Shown: positions 1 to 8,149 of the stretch, in pieces | How the letters are laid out: each line of letters begins with the position of its first letter | How positions within the stretch are numbered: the first letter of the stretch is position 1 | NCBI GenBank assembly: GCA_964487505.1 | Contig: CAZARD010000009.1 | Location: 1-64,000 of the forward strand | Reading direction: 5' to 3' | Origin: JAFDVJ01 sp964487505 | Lineage (GTDB): Bacteria; Acidobacteriota; Blastocatellia; Pyrinomonadales; Pyrinomonadaceae | DNA length: 64,000 nucleotides | Notes under the pieces: generated by a model | Database searches by the model: none | What the model saw: the letters and a program-made list of their open reading frames with translations, nothing else | Told to the model about the DNA's origin: nothing | Translations under genes and position numbers: made by a program

Positions 1-6
1 ACCGAA

Positions 7-26
7 CCGTGGGTTGAAACCCACGG
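7..26. repeat. Small hairpin downstream of the first gene
   Basis: CCGTGGGTT at 7-15 and AACCCACGG at 18-26 form a perfect 9-bp inverted repeat with a two-base loop. It lies about 55 bp beyond the stop codon of the minus-strand dehydrogenase and has no T-run, so it looks more like a REP-type dispersed element than an intrinsic terminator. The following bases to about 55 include a second small palindrome around GCTACGCGGC. No gene is visible in 1-80. Confidence 0.5.
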
Positions 27-80
27 CTAAATTCGACCGACCGCTACGCGGCCGGCATCGGACTTTTCGGACGCCCTTCT

Positions 81-1097
81 TTAAGGCTCGCCGCTCACTT
101 TCACAACGATCTTGCCGAAATGCGTCGCCGATTCCATCGTCTTCAGGGCTTCGCGGGCATCCGCAAATCCGAAAACCCGGTCGATCACCGGCTCGATCAA
201 ATGCTCTTGGAAAAACGCGTTCATTTCCTCGAACATCTTGCGCGATCCGACGAAGATCCCCTGCAGCCGGATCGCTTTCATAAAGATCGGCATCCAGTTG
301 ACGGGCGCGTCCCCGGCGAGCACGCCGATCAACGCGATATGTCCGCCCATCCGAACGGCCGAGATCGATCTCGACAGCGTTCCGGCGCCTCCGACCTCGA
401 CGACGTGATCGACGCCGCGCCGCCCGGTAAGTTCCGAAACGCGCTTGTCCCAGTCAGGCGCCGTTCGATAATTGATCAACTCGTCGGCGCCGAGGTCGCG
501 CGCGCGTTCCAGCTTCTCGTCGCTGCTCGAGATCACAAAGACCTTGGCGCCGAATGCTTTTGCGATCTGAAGCGCGAAGATCGAAACGCCGCCTGTACCC
601 TGGACAAGCACCGTATCTCCCGCTTTGATCCCGCCCGAGACAACGAGTGCGTGCCAAGCCGTCACGGCCGCGCACGGCAAGGTCGCCGCCTGATCAAAGC
701 TGTAACCGTCCGGAATGCGGACCAGGCCGGATTCGTCGAAGCACGCAAATTCGCGCAGAACCCCGTCACGGTCTCCCCCCAACGCCGTCCGGGCCTTTTC
801 GTAATTCACGTCGCCGTCCGTCCAACCCTGCATGAAGATCGGGCAGACGCGGTCGCCTACTCGCCACTTCGCAACCTCCGGACCGACCGCGACGATCTCG
901 CCGGCACCGTCCGAAAACGGAACGAGCGGCGTCTTCAGACGCGGATTGTAGAGTCCCTGAACCATTCGAAGATCTCGAAAATTGACCGATGCCGCGCGAA
1001 TCCTGACGAGGACCTCGCCCGGCCCCGGCGTGGGCTTTTCCCGATCGACGAGATCCAACTCGTCGATTCCGAACTTGTTTATCTCGTAAGCTTTCAT
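81..1097 (-). CDS. Zinc-free MDR-family alcohol dehydrogenase / quinone oxidoreductase
   Basis: This 338-residue protein has the normal length and order of medium-chain dehydrogenases: a GroES-like N-terminal half (GPGEVLVRI near residue 27) and a Rossmann half with GTGGVSIFALQIAKAFGA around residue 166. The cysteine and histidine cluster of the structural zinc lobe is not apparent, which fits the quinone-oxidoreductase or NADPH:enone reductase branch better than a zinc alcohol dehydrogenase. The expected reaction is NAD(P)H-dependent reduction of a quinone or alpha,beta-unsaturated carbonyl in the cytoplasm. Its ATG overlaps the TGA of the upstream dioxygenase gene (ATGA at 1094-1097), so the two are probably translationally coupled. 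The substrate cannot be read from the sequence. Confidence 0.88.
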   Translation of the reverse strand: MKAYEINKFGIDELDLVDREKPTPGPGEVLVRIRAASVNFRDLRMVQGLYNPRLKTPLVPFSDGAGEIVAVGPEVAKWRVGDRVCPIFMQGWTDGDVNYEKARTALGGDRDGVLREFACFDESGLVRIPDGYSFDQAATLPCAAVTAWHALVVSGGIKAGDTVLVQGTGGVSIFALQIAKAFGAKVFVISSSDEKLERARDLGADELINYRTAPDWDKRVSELTGRRGVDHVVEVGGAGTLSRSISAVRMGGHIALIGVLAGDAPVNWMPIFMKAIRLQGIFVGSRKMFEEMNAFFQEHLIEPVIDRVFGFADAREALKTMESATHFGKIVVKVSGEP

Positions 1098-1828
1098 CTT
1101 GAGAACTCGAACGAGGTCATCGAGATCGATCCAAACTCGACGGCCTCATTGAAGACACGCACGTCGTCGGCTTCGTCGCTCAACGCGAGCACGTACAGCA
1201 GCGGCAGAAAATGCTCGGGCGTCGGGACCGCGAGCCGCGCGTCGGCGCCGAGGCCATCGAGGTTCGAGAGCGCCGAATGATCGCGCGCAAGCACCAGATC
1301 CCGGATCAGCGAATCCGCGCGAACCGCCCAATCTTCGCCGTCCGGGCGCCGAAAATCGGCGCGGCGCAGATTGTGCACGATATTTCCGCTACCGATGAAC
1401 AGAATGCGTTTTTCACGCAAAAATCTCAATCCGCGGGCGAACTCGAAGTGCTCGGTCGCCGATTTTCGCCGGTCGAGACTTATCTGTATCACGGGAACGT
1501 CCGCGAGCGGAAAAATATGCCTCAGCACCGTCCACGTCCCATGGTCGAGTCCCCATCCGTCGTCGGCGCCGATCTTGTCGTTTCCGGCCGTTGCGACGAT
1601 TTCCCGGGCGAGTTCCGGATCGCCCGGCGCATCGTAGACGACCTCGAAAAGTTCCGCCGGAAACCCGTAGAAATCGTGGATCGTGCGTTGCCGCGGATTC
1701 GAGGTCACGAACGATCCTTCGGTCTCCCAATGGGCCGATACGACAACGATCGCGTCGGGCCTGTCGATGCGGCCGCCGATCGCACTCCATTCACGCGTGA
1801 AGGCGCTGTCGCCGATCGCGTGCATCGG
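1094..1828 (-). CDS. LigB-type extradiol dioxygenase (4,5-DOPA dioxygenase family), 5' end lost in gap
   Basis: The readable protein matches the YgiD/DODA branch of the class III extradiol dioxygenases: VVVSAHWET, WGLDHGTWTVL, PVIQISLD, and an IGSGNIVHNL segment near the middle. Family members are about 260 residues and start with a HGSPM-type metal-binding motif. The last codons before the gap read P-M-H-A-I, so only some 10-20 N-terminal residues, including the first metal-ligand histidine, lie in the unsequenced 1829-1928. The expected role is ring opening of a catechol-like substrate with non-haem metal. The ATG seen at about 1825 is internal to the family alignment and is not the real start. 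The gene is coupled to the downstream dehydrogenase by ATGA overlap. Confidence 0.85.
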   Translation of the reverse strand, partial: PMHAIGDSAFTREWSAIGGRIDRPDAIVVVSAHWETEGSFVTSNPRQRTIHDFYGFPAELFEVVYDAPGDPELAREIVATAGNDKIGADDGWGLDHGTWTVLRHIFPLADVPVIQISLDRRKSATEHFEFARGLRFLREKRILFIGSGNIVHNLRRADFRRPDGEDWAVRADSLIRDLVLARDHSALSNLDGLGADARLAVPTPEHFLPLLYVLALSDEADDVRVFNEAVEFGSISMTSFEFSR

Positions 1829-1928
1829 NNNNNNNNNNNNNNNNNNNNNNNNNNNNNNNNNNNNNNNNNNNNNNNNNNNNNNNNNNNNNNNNNNNNNNNN
1901 NNNNNNNNNNNNNNNNNNNNNNNNNNNN
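1829..1928. other. Assembly gap (100 N)
   Basis: This run is exactly 100 N, a placeholder of unknown true length. It hides the 5' end of the dioxygenase gene and the 3' end of the thioredoxin-like gene, so the intergenic distance between them is unknown. Confidence 0.99.
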
Positions 1929-2411
1929 CCCGGCCGCCTTCATTTCCTGAAAATATTCGACCGCCGCCTGCGGCCGGGGCCCCCAGGTTCCGAGTTCCTC
2001 GAAGGTTTCGGCGTCGAGCGCGATCAGTTTCGGGATCGAACGGGTTCCGTTCGTCAGATAGCGGTCCATCAGTTCGGGATTCTCGTCGCGGAGAACGTAG
2101 CGCGTTTCGATCAGATCCGAACCGGCTGCGACCGCCTCGATCGCCGGGATCGCCTGCGCCGCGTCTCCGCACCACCCTTCCGTGATGACAAGCCAGATCA
2201 TCCGCCGCTCGTTCCGGCGCATCGCGTCGAGGACCGAATCCTCGACGACCGTCGTTTTCGCGATCCGCTTCATCCGCTGTCGGTTGAGCTTCGTAAACTC
2301 CACGCGCGATTCCGTTTGCTCCGGACCGGTCGTCTTCCCTTCGGCCAACAGACTTTCGATCAATCCGGCATACTCGCCGTAAGTCATTGATTTTGAAATA
2401 TATTCCTTCAT
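1929..2411 (-). CDS. Thioredoxin-family protein with WCGD motif, 3' end lost in gap
   Basis: The 161 readable residues have a basic helical N-terminus followed by VITEGWCGDAAQAIPAI (about residues 76-92), the thioredoxin-fold active-site position. Only the first cysteine of the usual CxxC is kept (WCGDA), as in a group of bacterial thioredoxin-like proteins of about 190 residues. The later RSIPKLIALD contains the conserved cis-proline, and GTWGPRPQAA follows. The protein runs into the gap. No signal peptide is visible, so it is cytoplasmic. Its start overlaps the stop of the upstream flavoprotein gene (ATGA, 2408-2411). It could be a monothiol reductase or a bacillithiol/thiol-dependent factor; a standard thioredoxin is excluded by the missing second cysteine. 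Confidence 0.8.
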
Positions 2412-3016
2412 TTCTCACCTCGTTTCAAACGCTCTACCTCACGTTCGAGCCGTTCGATCCCCTCGTTCAGCGGCCGGACCATTTCGCGAATCTCTTCGAT
2501 CGTGAAGCGCTCGGTAATGTGCTGCGGGCAGTTCCAATCGAACGCGTCGATCTTAAAGACGAACGCCCGCTCGATCCGCGCCCTGTAACTCGGGTCGCTC
2601 AACGATCGGATCAGGTCCGGGTCATCCGAGACGCTCGCCGTCGCAATTATCTTCAGCCGACGCCGGCCGGCATAATCCATCAGGAACAGCGCGACCTTGC
2701 CGTTGCCGTTCACATTCCCGGCACTGATGTACTGCCGGTTGCCGCGGAAGTCCGCAAAGGCGATGGTTTTCCGATCGATTACCCTCAGGAATCCGCGCGG
2801 TCCGCCCCGAAACTGAATGTACGGCCAGCCGGCCGCTCCGACGCTCGCCAGATAGAACCCGTCGCGCGATTCGATGAAGTCCGACTCGGCATCCGAGAGC
2901 AAGGCTTCGGCGCTAACCCCTTGAAGGGCGCGTTCATATATCCGGCCCGACCCACGCTCGTTTTGAATCGCGAGAACGTCGTCCGAGAATGCGATCTCAA
3001 AGAACCTTTTGGACAT
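2408..3016 (-). CDS. Pyridoxamine 5'-phosphate oxidase-like flavoprotein
   Basis: From the ATG at 3016 the product is 202 residues. The open frame extends upstream to 3178, but that stretch looks non-coding and I chose the internal start MSKRFFEIAF, which has a weak GAGATTGGTG upstream. PNPOx split-barrel features are FYLASVGAAGWPYIQFRGG, FADFRGNRQYISAGN and KVALFLMDYAGRRRLKI, and the C-terminus is a basic coiled coil (ERLEREVERLKRGEK). Such proteins usually bind FMN or F420 and reduce small molecules rather than making PLP. It is the first structural gene after the Rrf2 regulator and overlaps the thioredoxin-like gene by four bases. Confidence 0.82.
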   Translation of the reverse strand: MSKRFFEIAFSDDVLAIQNERGSGRIYERALQGVSAEALLSDAESDFIESRDGFYLASVGAAGWPYIQFRGGPRGFLRVIDRKTIAFADFRGNRQYISAGNVNGNGKVALFLMDYAGRRRLKIIATASVSDDPDLIRSLSDPSYRARIERAFVFKIDAFDWNCPQHITERFTIEEIREMVRPLNEGIERLEREVERLKRGEK

Positions 3017-3187
3017 TACTGCACCAATCTCTGCAGAAAACCGCTGAATCCGATCAGCCACCAAACGACCTCGGCCAACTCGGTCGCCACCCTTAAAACT
3101 ATTGTCTCTCCGAATCTCACAAAATCCTTCCCCGGTACGAAAATTTTCTGTAACCGCACTTGATACAAAAGCTGTCAAAAAAACCCG

Positions 3188-3616
3188 TCAGGCGCGCGCG
3201 TTCTCGACCACCGAAACCAGAACGTCCTGAAGCGTGTGCCGCGAAAGCTTCGCCTCGATAGCCTGATCGATCTCTGTTTGCAGCCCGCACAACACGCGCT
3301 GAATGTTCCGCCCGATCGGGCAATCCTGATCCGGCGTGTTGGGATGCAACGAAAAGACCTCGCTCGTCGCAACCGCGCGAAAAACCTCGAGCAGCGTGAT
3401 CTCGTCAGGCTTCTTGTTGAGGCACGAACCGCCGCACGCTCCGGTCTGCGACGCGACAAGCCCGGCGTCGTGCAGACTGCAGAGCAGGCGCCGGATGACG
3501 ACCGGGTTCGTGTTCACGCTCTTGGCGATATAGTCGGATTTCAAACGCCCGTCACAGTTCTGCGCAAGCATTGCCAGAACGTGGACCGCGATTGAGAATT
3601 GACTGTTTGCCGCCAT
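3188..3616 (-). CDS. Rrf2-family transcriptional regulator
   Basis: This is a 142-residue, full-length Rrf2 protein. It has an N-terminal winged helix (FSIAVHVLAMLA ... NTNPVVIRRLLCSLHDAGLV) and a wing with CGG. Cysteines lie at 61, 65, 99 and 110. The IscR/NsrR three-cysteine cluster spacing is not reproduced, so a thiol- or electrophile-sensing YwnA-like member is more likely than an iron-sulfur one. It precedes a flavoprotein, thioredoxin-like, dioxygenase and quinone-reductase cluster on the same strand, which suggests redox or electrophile control. Its own promoter carries a perfect inverted repeat, consistent with autoregulation. Confidence 0.9.
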   Translation of the reverse strand: MAANSQFSIAVHVLAMLAQNCDGRLKSDYIAKSVNTNPVVIRRLLCSLHDAGLVASQTGACGGSCLNKKPDEITLLEVFRAVATSEVFSLHPNTPDQDCPIGRNIQRVLCGLQTEIDQAIEAKLSRHTLQDVLVSVVENARA

Positions 3617-3619
3617 AAC

Positions 3620-3656
3620 TGTAACAAGTATAGTTACAAACGCGATCGACTGTCAA
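3620..3656 (-). promoter_or_regulatory. Rrf2-gene promoter with overlapping operator
   Basis: Read on the minus strand, TTGACA (3656-3651) is followed after 18 bp by TATACT (3632-3627), close to the sigma-70 consensus. The -10 element is embedded in TGTAAC/GTTACA (3620-3625 and 3633-3638), a perfect 6-bp inverted repeat with a 7-bp spacer. The predicted transcript start near 3620 leaves only about four bases before the ATG at 3616, so the mRNA may be nearly leaderless. A dimeric Rrf2 protein bound here would block the -10, which suggests negative autoregulation. Confidence 0.68.
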
Positions 3657-3683
3657 GCGGGCATCAACCCAATTCCGCAATAG

Positions 3684-3790
3684 CGGATTTTGGATTTTGG
3701 ATTTTGGATTTTGGATTAGCCATCTGCGAGGGTCGGTCCAAGACTCAAGGTCCAAAATCCAAGGTCCCAAATCAATCCTGTCCTAAACGT
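3684..3790. repeat. Word-like repeat family A (GGATTTT units), two orientations
   Basis: Four consecutive GGATTTT units begin at 3684. The complementary words (CCAAAATCC, CCCAAATC) follow at about 3750-3778, so the stretch could fold as an imperfect hairpin. The same word occurs at 4140-4172, 12601-12719, 15690-15715, 36866-36963, 37884-38009, 57158-57185, 59282-59320 and 61844-61864, and in a GGATTTG variant inside the gene at 45525-48131. No ORF or protein signal is present. Confidence 0.75.
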
Positions 3791-3862
3791 TGAAGATCGT
3801 TACGCAAATTGGTGCGAAGAAAACATCGGCTTCCATTCGGACAAACTGATCCCGGCTCGTTG

Positions 3863-4000
3863 AGCGTGCGGAGCACGCGACGAATCGATAGCACCACGTG
3901 GAGCGAAGCGGAACGTGGCGTGTCGGGTCCGTTTTGGCCGGAGCGTGTGCAACACGCGTCTCAGGCCCGTTTCGGCAGGAGACGCGCGCTCCGCACGCTA
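3863..4000. repeat. Dispersed repeat family D, copy 1 (about 138 bp)
   Basis: Begins AGCGTGCGGAGCACGC and ends CTCCGCACGCT, so its outer arms are inverted. The interior contains CACCACGTGGAGCG, GTTTTGGCCGGAGCGTGTG and CAACACGCGTCT. The copy at 58952-59089 matches along its whole length with scattered substitutions. It lies in the 577-bp non-coding stretch 3617-4193, which otherwise holds only family A words (4140-4172). Confidence 0.75.
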
Positions 4001-4193
4001 AAACGAGGTTTGTCGAATCGATTGGACGTGGCCCGAGAAATCCGGTGGATCGTTTCGAAGTCGCCGATCTCGGCAATTGTCAGACACTGAAATCAGGGCT
4101 TCAAGAAGCAGACGTCAAACGTTCAGGACAGCATTGATCCCAAATCCAAAATCGAAAATCCAAAATCGAAAATGCCCCGTGCCTTCACGGCAA

Positions 4194-5828
4194 TCACCGA
4201 TCCCCGACCTGTTCGACGATCTTCCCGACGAGTCCGAACGGCGAGGACGTGCGGCGCTCGATCCCGCGCTCGGTGAACTTCGTTTCGGTGAGAAAATTGG
4301 TCAGGAACTGTAAATTCTCCTCTTTCTTCTTTCCGAGAATGGCGACCGTCTTGTCGGTCGCCTCCTTTCCGAACGTGACTGCCGGCGAGTTGTTCGACTT
4401 GAAACGCGCGAAAGCTGCGTTCTTCGAGAAACTCTGACCCGCCCGTGACTCGAGGCATTTGATGGCCGTCTCAGGATCGCCGATGACCAGCCGGCCGTCG
4501 ACGAAGACCGCGGCGAATTCGCCGTCGGCCGAACGCCGGATCTCGGCACCGTCCCGGATCTCGGGCGCGGCCTTGAGATCGATGCCGCCGAGCGAGCGTT
4601 CCAGCTTCGCGCGGTCGCGGACCGAGACGACCGCCGCCGAACTGTCGCCGTCGGAATCGAGCGAGACCGTCCAGATCTCGGGGCCGATCGCGCTCAGGAA
4701 GGCTTCGGGGTCCGAAACCCCGTACGGTTCGAGGACGCTTCCCGCGAACGTCGCGATGATGTTCGCGTTCGCGGCATCGGTGCTGCGTCCGGCGACGAGG
4801 ATCAGGCTTCGCCAGGCGATCTGCGGATTGGAAAGATTGTAACGGGTGGCGCTCATCGGTTCGGCCGGCACGAGATCGACCAGTAGCGTCTCGCCGGCGG
4901 CGGCTTTGACCGTTTCCCGGAACACAGTCGCCGAATCCGTTTCGAGCGCGATGTCGTAACGGTCTTCGATCCCGGTCTCGGTCTTCAACGACGACCACAC
5001 GATCTCGCGGACGTTTCGCCGGACCAGTTCCGGCAGGACCCGCGCGATAAAACTGCGGCCGTCATCGTCGTCCGTCGCCTCGAGCGCCGTCGAGACCGCC
5101 GCGAAATTCGCCAGCTGCGCAATACCGTCGGGAGACACATAACCGGCCGCGAGAAGCTCTGGCGCGGTCACGGAGAGCCTCGAGAATGCCTCGACCTTCG
5201 CGAGACTTTCGCCTTCGCCGCGAGCGGCCGCAAGCGATCGGTCGAGCGCCGTTTCATCGTTCGAAAGAAAGATCCGACTTCCGGAAACGAACGCATATGC
5301 CTTGCGTCCGTCGGTCGCCGTCCAAACGAAACGCCGGCCCGTCGGCTGATCCGCGGATTCGAGCAAGACTTCCCCGCCGTACGAATCGTTGATGAAATTT
5401 CCGAGCGTTTCTTCGACGAATTTCAGGGTGTAGCGGTTCCACGAATGGGTGTCGCCGACCGCGACGAAGCGCGGCTTGAAGTTCAGGACGGAATGATCGG
5501 CGGTCAACTCGCTTTGCGTCGCTTCGAATCCGGTCACGCCGACCGCGAACTGCAGACCGTCGAGCGCCGAAAAATCGGTCTTTTTCGCCATCGCCTGCTC
5601 GAAAGGCTTGTTCGATTGAAGGCTTCGCAGCAGCTTTCCGAGATCGTTCGTTTCAAGATAGACGAGCGTTTCCGCCGGAAGCAATGAACGCATCTCGGTC
5701 CGTGACCGGGCGCAGCCCGATGCGAACGCCGCGATCGCGACGACGAGCACGAACACGAAGAATCCGGCGACCGATCGCGTCGATTCCGGCTTTCCGCGCT
5801 TTCCCGTGTTCCTACTTTCCACTATCAT
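4194..5828 (-). CDS. Secreted lipoprotein of unknown function (about 544 residues)
   Basis: The frame is open further upstream, but ATG at 5828 gives a short basic leader, a hydrophobic helix (AGFFVFVLVVAIAAFASGC) and a lipobox ending in FASGC, so I take that start. The mature part has no motif I recognise. It opens with LLPAETLVYLETNDLGKLL and contains repeated FVDGRLVIGDPETAI-like and FVSGSRIFLSNDETAL-like segments, reminiscent of secreted DUF3352-type proteins. Expected location is the outer face of a membrane. The start codon lies only seven bases from the start of the divergent SDR gene. Confidence 0.72.
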   Translation of the reverse strand: MIVESRNTGKRGKPESTRSVAGFFVFVLVVAIAAFASGCARSRTEMRSLLPAETLVYLETNDLGKLLRSLQSNKPFEQAMAKKTDFSALDGLQFAVGVTGFEATQSELTADHSVLNFKPRFVAVGDTHSWNRYTLKFVEETLGNFINDSYGGEVLLESADQPTGRRFVWTATDGRKAYAFVSGSRIFLSNDETALDRSLAAARGEGESLAKVEAFSRLSVTAPELLAAGYVSPDGIAQLANFAAVSTALEATDDDDGRSFIARVLPELVRRNVREIVWSSLKTETGIEDRYDIALETDSATVFRETVKAAAGETLLVDLVPAEPMSATRYNLSNPQIAWRSLILVAGRSTDAANANIIATFAGSVLEPYGVSDPEAFLSAIGPEIWTVSLDSDGDSSAAVVSVRDRAKLERSLGGIDLKAAPEIRDGAEIRRSADGEFAAVFVDGRLVIGDPETAIKCLESRAGQSFSKNAAFARFKSNNSPAVTFGKEATDKTVAILGKKKEENLQFLTNFLTETKFTERGIERRTSSPFGLVGKIVEQVGDR

Positions 5829-5835
5829 CCAAATT

Positions 5836-6618
5836 ATGACGAAAGTATTTGCGGATAACATTTTACAGGGTAAGGTCGCGTTTGTAACAGGCGGCGGAAC
5901 GGGTATCACCGGCGGCGTCGCCCGGGCCTTTGCTGAAGCCGGCGCGAAACTCGCGATCACGTCGCGCAAACAGGAAAACCTCGACGCGATGAAGGGTCTC
6001 GTCGAATCGAACGGAGGCGATTGTTTCACGATCGCGGCCGATGTCCGGGACTATGCCGCCGTCGAGAAGGCGATCGCCGCGACGGTCGAACATTACGGCG
6101 CGATCGATATCGTCGTCAACGGCGCCGCCGGCAATTTCTTGTGCAAGGCGAACGAACTTTCGGCGAACGGCTTCGGAACGGTCGTCGACATCGACACGAA
6201 GGGCACGTTCAACGTCTGTCGCGCGGCATTCGAGGAATTGAAGAAGTCGCGCGGCCAGATCATCAACATCTCGGCGACGCTGCATTATCTTGCGACGCCG
6301 ATGCAGATACACGTTTCGGCCGCCAAGGCCGGCGTCGACGCAATCACCAGGAACCTTTCGGTCGAATGGGGACGCTTCGGGATCAGGGTGAACGGGATCG
6401 CTCCCGGACCGATCGAGGACACCGAGGGAATGAAGCGGTTGCTGATGCCCGAACTCAAGGAAAAACTTGCCAAGCGGATCCCGATGCAACGATTTGGAAA
6501 GATCGCGGATATCGAGAACGCGGCGCTGTTCCTTGCGTCCGACGCGGCCAGTTACGTCAACGGCGTGACCCTCGTCGTGGACGGCGGCCAGTGGCTGCTC
6601 GGGACAAGCCTGATGTGA
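5836..6618 (+). CDS. SDR oxidoreductase resembling 2,4-dienoyl-CoA reductase
   Basis: The 260-residue product from ATG at 5836 is a classical short-chain dehydrogenase: TGGGTGITGG cofactor loop near residue 20, a VVNGAAGNFLC segment, and an NISATLHY strand before the catalytic region. The NGAAGNF, DIDTKGTFNV, SAAKAGVDA and VNGIAPGPI blocks resemble peroxisomal-type 2,4-dienoyl-CoA reductases, in which the usual YxxxK tyrosine is replaced; here the stretch reads HVSAAKAG, also without Tyr. A role in reducing unsaturated acyl-CoA during beta-oxidation is therefore likely. No Shine-Dalgarno is visible. A GTG at 5806 would add ten residues. Confidence 0.85.
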   Translation: MTKVFADNILQGKVAFVTGGGTGITGGVARAFAEAGAKLAITSRKQENLDAMKGLVESNGGDCFTIAADVRDYAAVEKAIAATVEHYGAIDIVVNGAAGNFLCKANELSANGFGTVVDIDTKGTFNVCRAAFEELKKSRGQIINISATLHYLATPMQIHVSAAKAGVDAITRNLSVEWGRFGIRVNGIAPGPIEDTEGMKRLLMPELKEKLAKRIPMQRFGKIADIENAALFLASDAASYVNGVTLVVDGGQWLLGTSLM

Positions 6619-6629
6619 TCCGGGATTTC

Positions 6630-6753
6630 GACCGGAGCGCAAGCTTTGCGCTTGCAGCAGCAAGCGACGCCGCGAATCCGTTGAACACGGCGCCGTTGCC
6701 CAACGCCGTTCGCGCTTCGCGCTCAGTGCAAGCGGGACGCTTGCGCTCCGGTC
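6630..6753. repeat. Dispersed repeat family F with 15-bp inverted arms
   Basis: GACCGGAGCGCAAGC at 6630-6644 is the exact reverse complement of GCTTGCGCTCCGGTC at 6739-6753. Just inside the right arm is GTGCAAGCGGGACGCTTGCG, which recurs at 16572-16591. It follows the SDR stop codon by about a dozen bases. The non-coding stretch 6619-7042 holds this element, an assembly gap, and CGCAAATCGCAAATG words just after 7020; no gene is visible there. Confidence 0.72.
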
Positions 6754-6867
6754 CGGCTGTTATTGTTGTTGACATCGCGGTCGCGATGGGTTAAAACTAC
6801 TGGCATAAGGACCGAAGAAGGAACGCTCGGACGTGAGTCTCAATCGAGATTTGCGCCGGGTTTTTTT

Positions 6868-6967
6868 NNNNNNNNNNNNNNNNNNNNNNNNNNNNNNNNN
6901 NNNNNNNNNNNNNNNNNNNNNNNNNNNNNNNNNNNNNNNNNNNNNNNNNNNNNNNNNNNNNNNNNNN
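6868..6967. other. Assembly gap (100 N)
   Basis: Exactly 100 N of unknown real length, preceded by GCCGGG and seven T and followed by G/C-rich direct words. No flanking gene is obviously cut by it. Confidence 0.99.
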
Positions 6968-7042
6968 GTGAGCAGTCGGAACTGGGAGCGGCCGCGGCCG
7001 GCAAAACACACCCCGCCGGCCGCAAATCGCAAATGCCCCGGC

Positions 7043-8149
7043 TCAGCCTTTCATCAGCGCGACCAGCATTACGATGAAGAGAATGATCCCGACGATCGCG
7101 ATGACGAGGCATCCGATCTTCATCCAACTGTATGGACGCTCGCCCTGGACCTCGCCCGTACGCCCGTTGACGACGATCTGAAAGACCTTGTTGTTGAACC
7201 GGTACGCGCCGGCATAGATCGGCAGCAGCAGGTGCTTGAACGTTACGTCGCCGTACTGGGTCGAGACCTGCGAGATGCGCTGCTCGTCGCCGCCGATGCT
7301 CTGGCGGACATCCCCGCAAATGACGTCGTATGCGATTGATTTGAACTTCTCGAAACCCGCATCGAGCGCGATCTGATAGGTCTGGGCCTTGTGCCCGGAC
7401 AGGAATGCGGGCTCGTACGATCGCAACTGATCGAGATCCCACGGCTCCAGTTTCCGCAGGTACTTTTCGGGAAGCGACGTTGTCGCCGGAATGCAAACAT
7501 CGTCGAAATGACGTGCGACCTGCCCGCTGGCATACGACCAGCGCGTCCGGCGCACCTCGCGCGATTTCTGCTCGCCGTTCTCCTCGTACCATTCCGTTTC
7601 GTAATAGTAATCGCCGCGCTCGCCCGTGTAATAGCTTTCGGTCGAGGCATCGTACGTCCAATACGGGATGTAAACACTGGCGAGCTTGTCGGCCGAGGCC
7701 ATTGTCTTTAGTGCCGACGGCGCGAACCAAAGCGATCCGATCCACGTTCCGAAATTGGCCGTTGCCTGCGGCGGCGGAACCGAGAACGGCAGAACGCCTT
7801 CGGGGGCGACCAGCGGATCGGCGGCCTTCGGCTGCGCGACGATCTTGCCTCCGCAGAACGCGCAGGAGACCGCCGTTTCGGGCGGCGTGAAATTCACGAT
7901 CGCCCCGCAGCTGTCGCAGTTGACCTGCATCGCGTTCTGTGCCATCGGTTGCAGATTCTGCGACGCGCGCTCGATGAACTCGTAAAAATCGCGTTCGTCC
8001 ACCGAGCCGTCGGCAACCACTTCCTGCGCGTGCGCACAGTACGGGCAGGCGAGCTTTCCGAGCGCGGCATCGAAAACCATATTCGCGCCGCAGCCTGGGC
8101 ACAGAAACCGATTTACATCCTCTTTGTTGATCTCAGGAGCGTTTTCCAT
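7043..8149 (-). CDS. Double zinc-ribbon, single-pass membrane protein
   Basis: The product (368 residues from ATG 8149; an in-frame GTG lies one codon earlier) has two four-cysteine ribbons: C17/C20 with C35/C38, and C78/C81 with C96/C99. A tryptophan- and tyrosine-rich central domain follows (SVYIPYWTYDASTESYYTG). The C-terminal helix SWMKIGCLVIAIVGIILFIV anchors it in the membrane, so the ribbons probably face the cytoplasm. The upstream J-domain gene ends in TGATG, overlapping this start, which implies co-translation. Proteins of this layout are conserved but uncharacterised; a role in protein quality control with the J-domain partner is only inference. Confidence 0.8.
   Translation of the reverse strand: MENAPEINKEDVNRFLCPGCGANMVFDAALGKLACPYCAHAQEVVADGSVDERDFYEFIERASQNLQPMAQNAMQVNCDSCGAIVNFTPPETAVSCAFCGGKIVAQPKAADPLVAPEGVLPFSVPPPQATANFGTWIGSLWFAPSALKTMASADKLASVYIPYWTYDASTESYYTGERGDYYYETEWYEENGEQKSREVRRTRWSYASGQVARHFDDVCIPATTSLPEKYLRKLEPWDLDQLRSYEPAFLSGHKAQTYQIALDAGFEKFKSIAYDVICGDVRQSIGGDEQRISQVSTQYGDVTFKHLLLPIYAGAYRFNNKVFQIVVNGRTGEVQGERPYSWMKIGCLVIAIVGIILFIVMLVALMKG

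Noticed and set aside
120..1280. Long plus-strand ORF of 386 codons opposite the dehydrogenase gene
   Set aside because: It is antisense to clear family motifs, its arginine-rich composition is that of a shadow frame in GC-rich DNA, and it has no ribosome-binding site.
3017..3178. N-terminal extension of the PNPOx-like gene to 3178
   Set aside because: The extra 54 residues show no family similarity and the internal ATG at 3016 gives the usual length.
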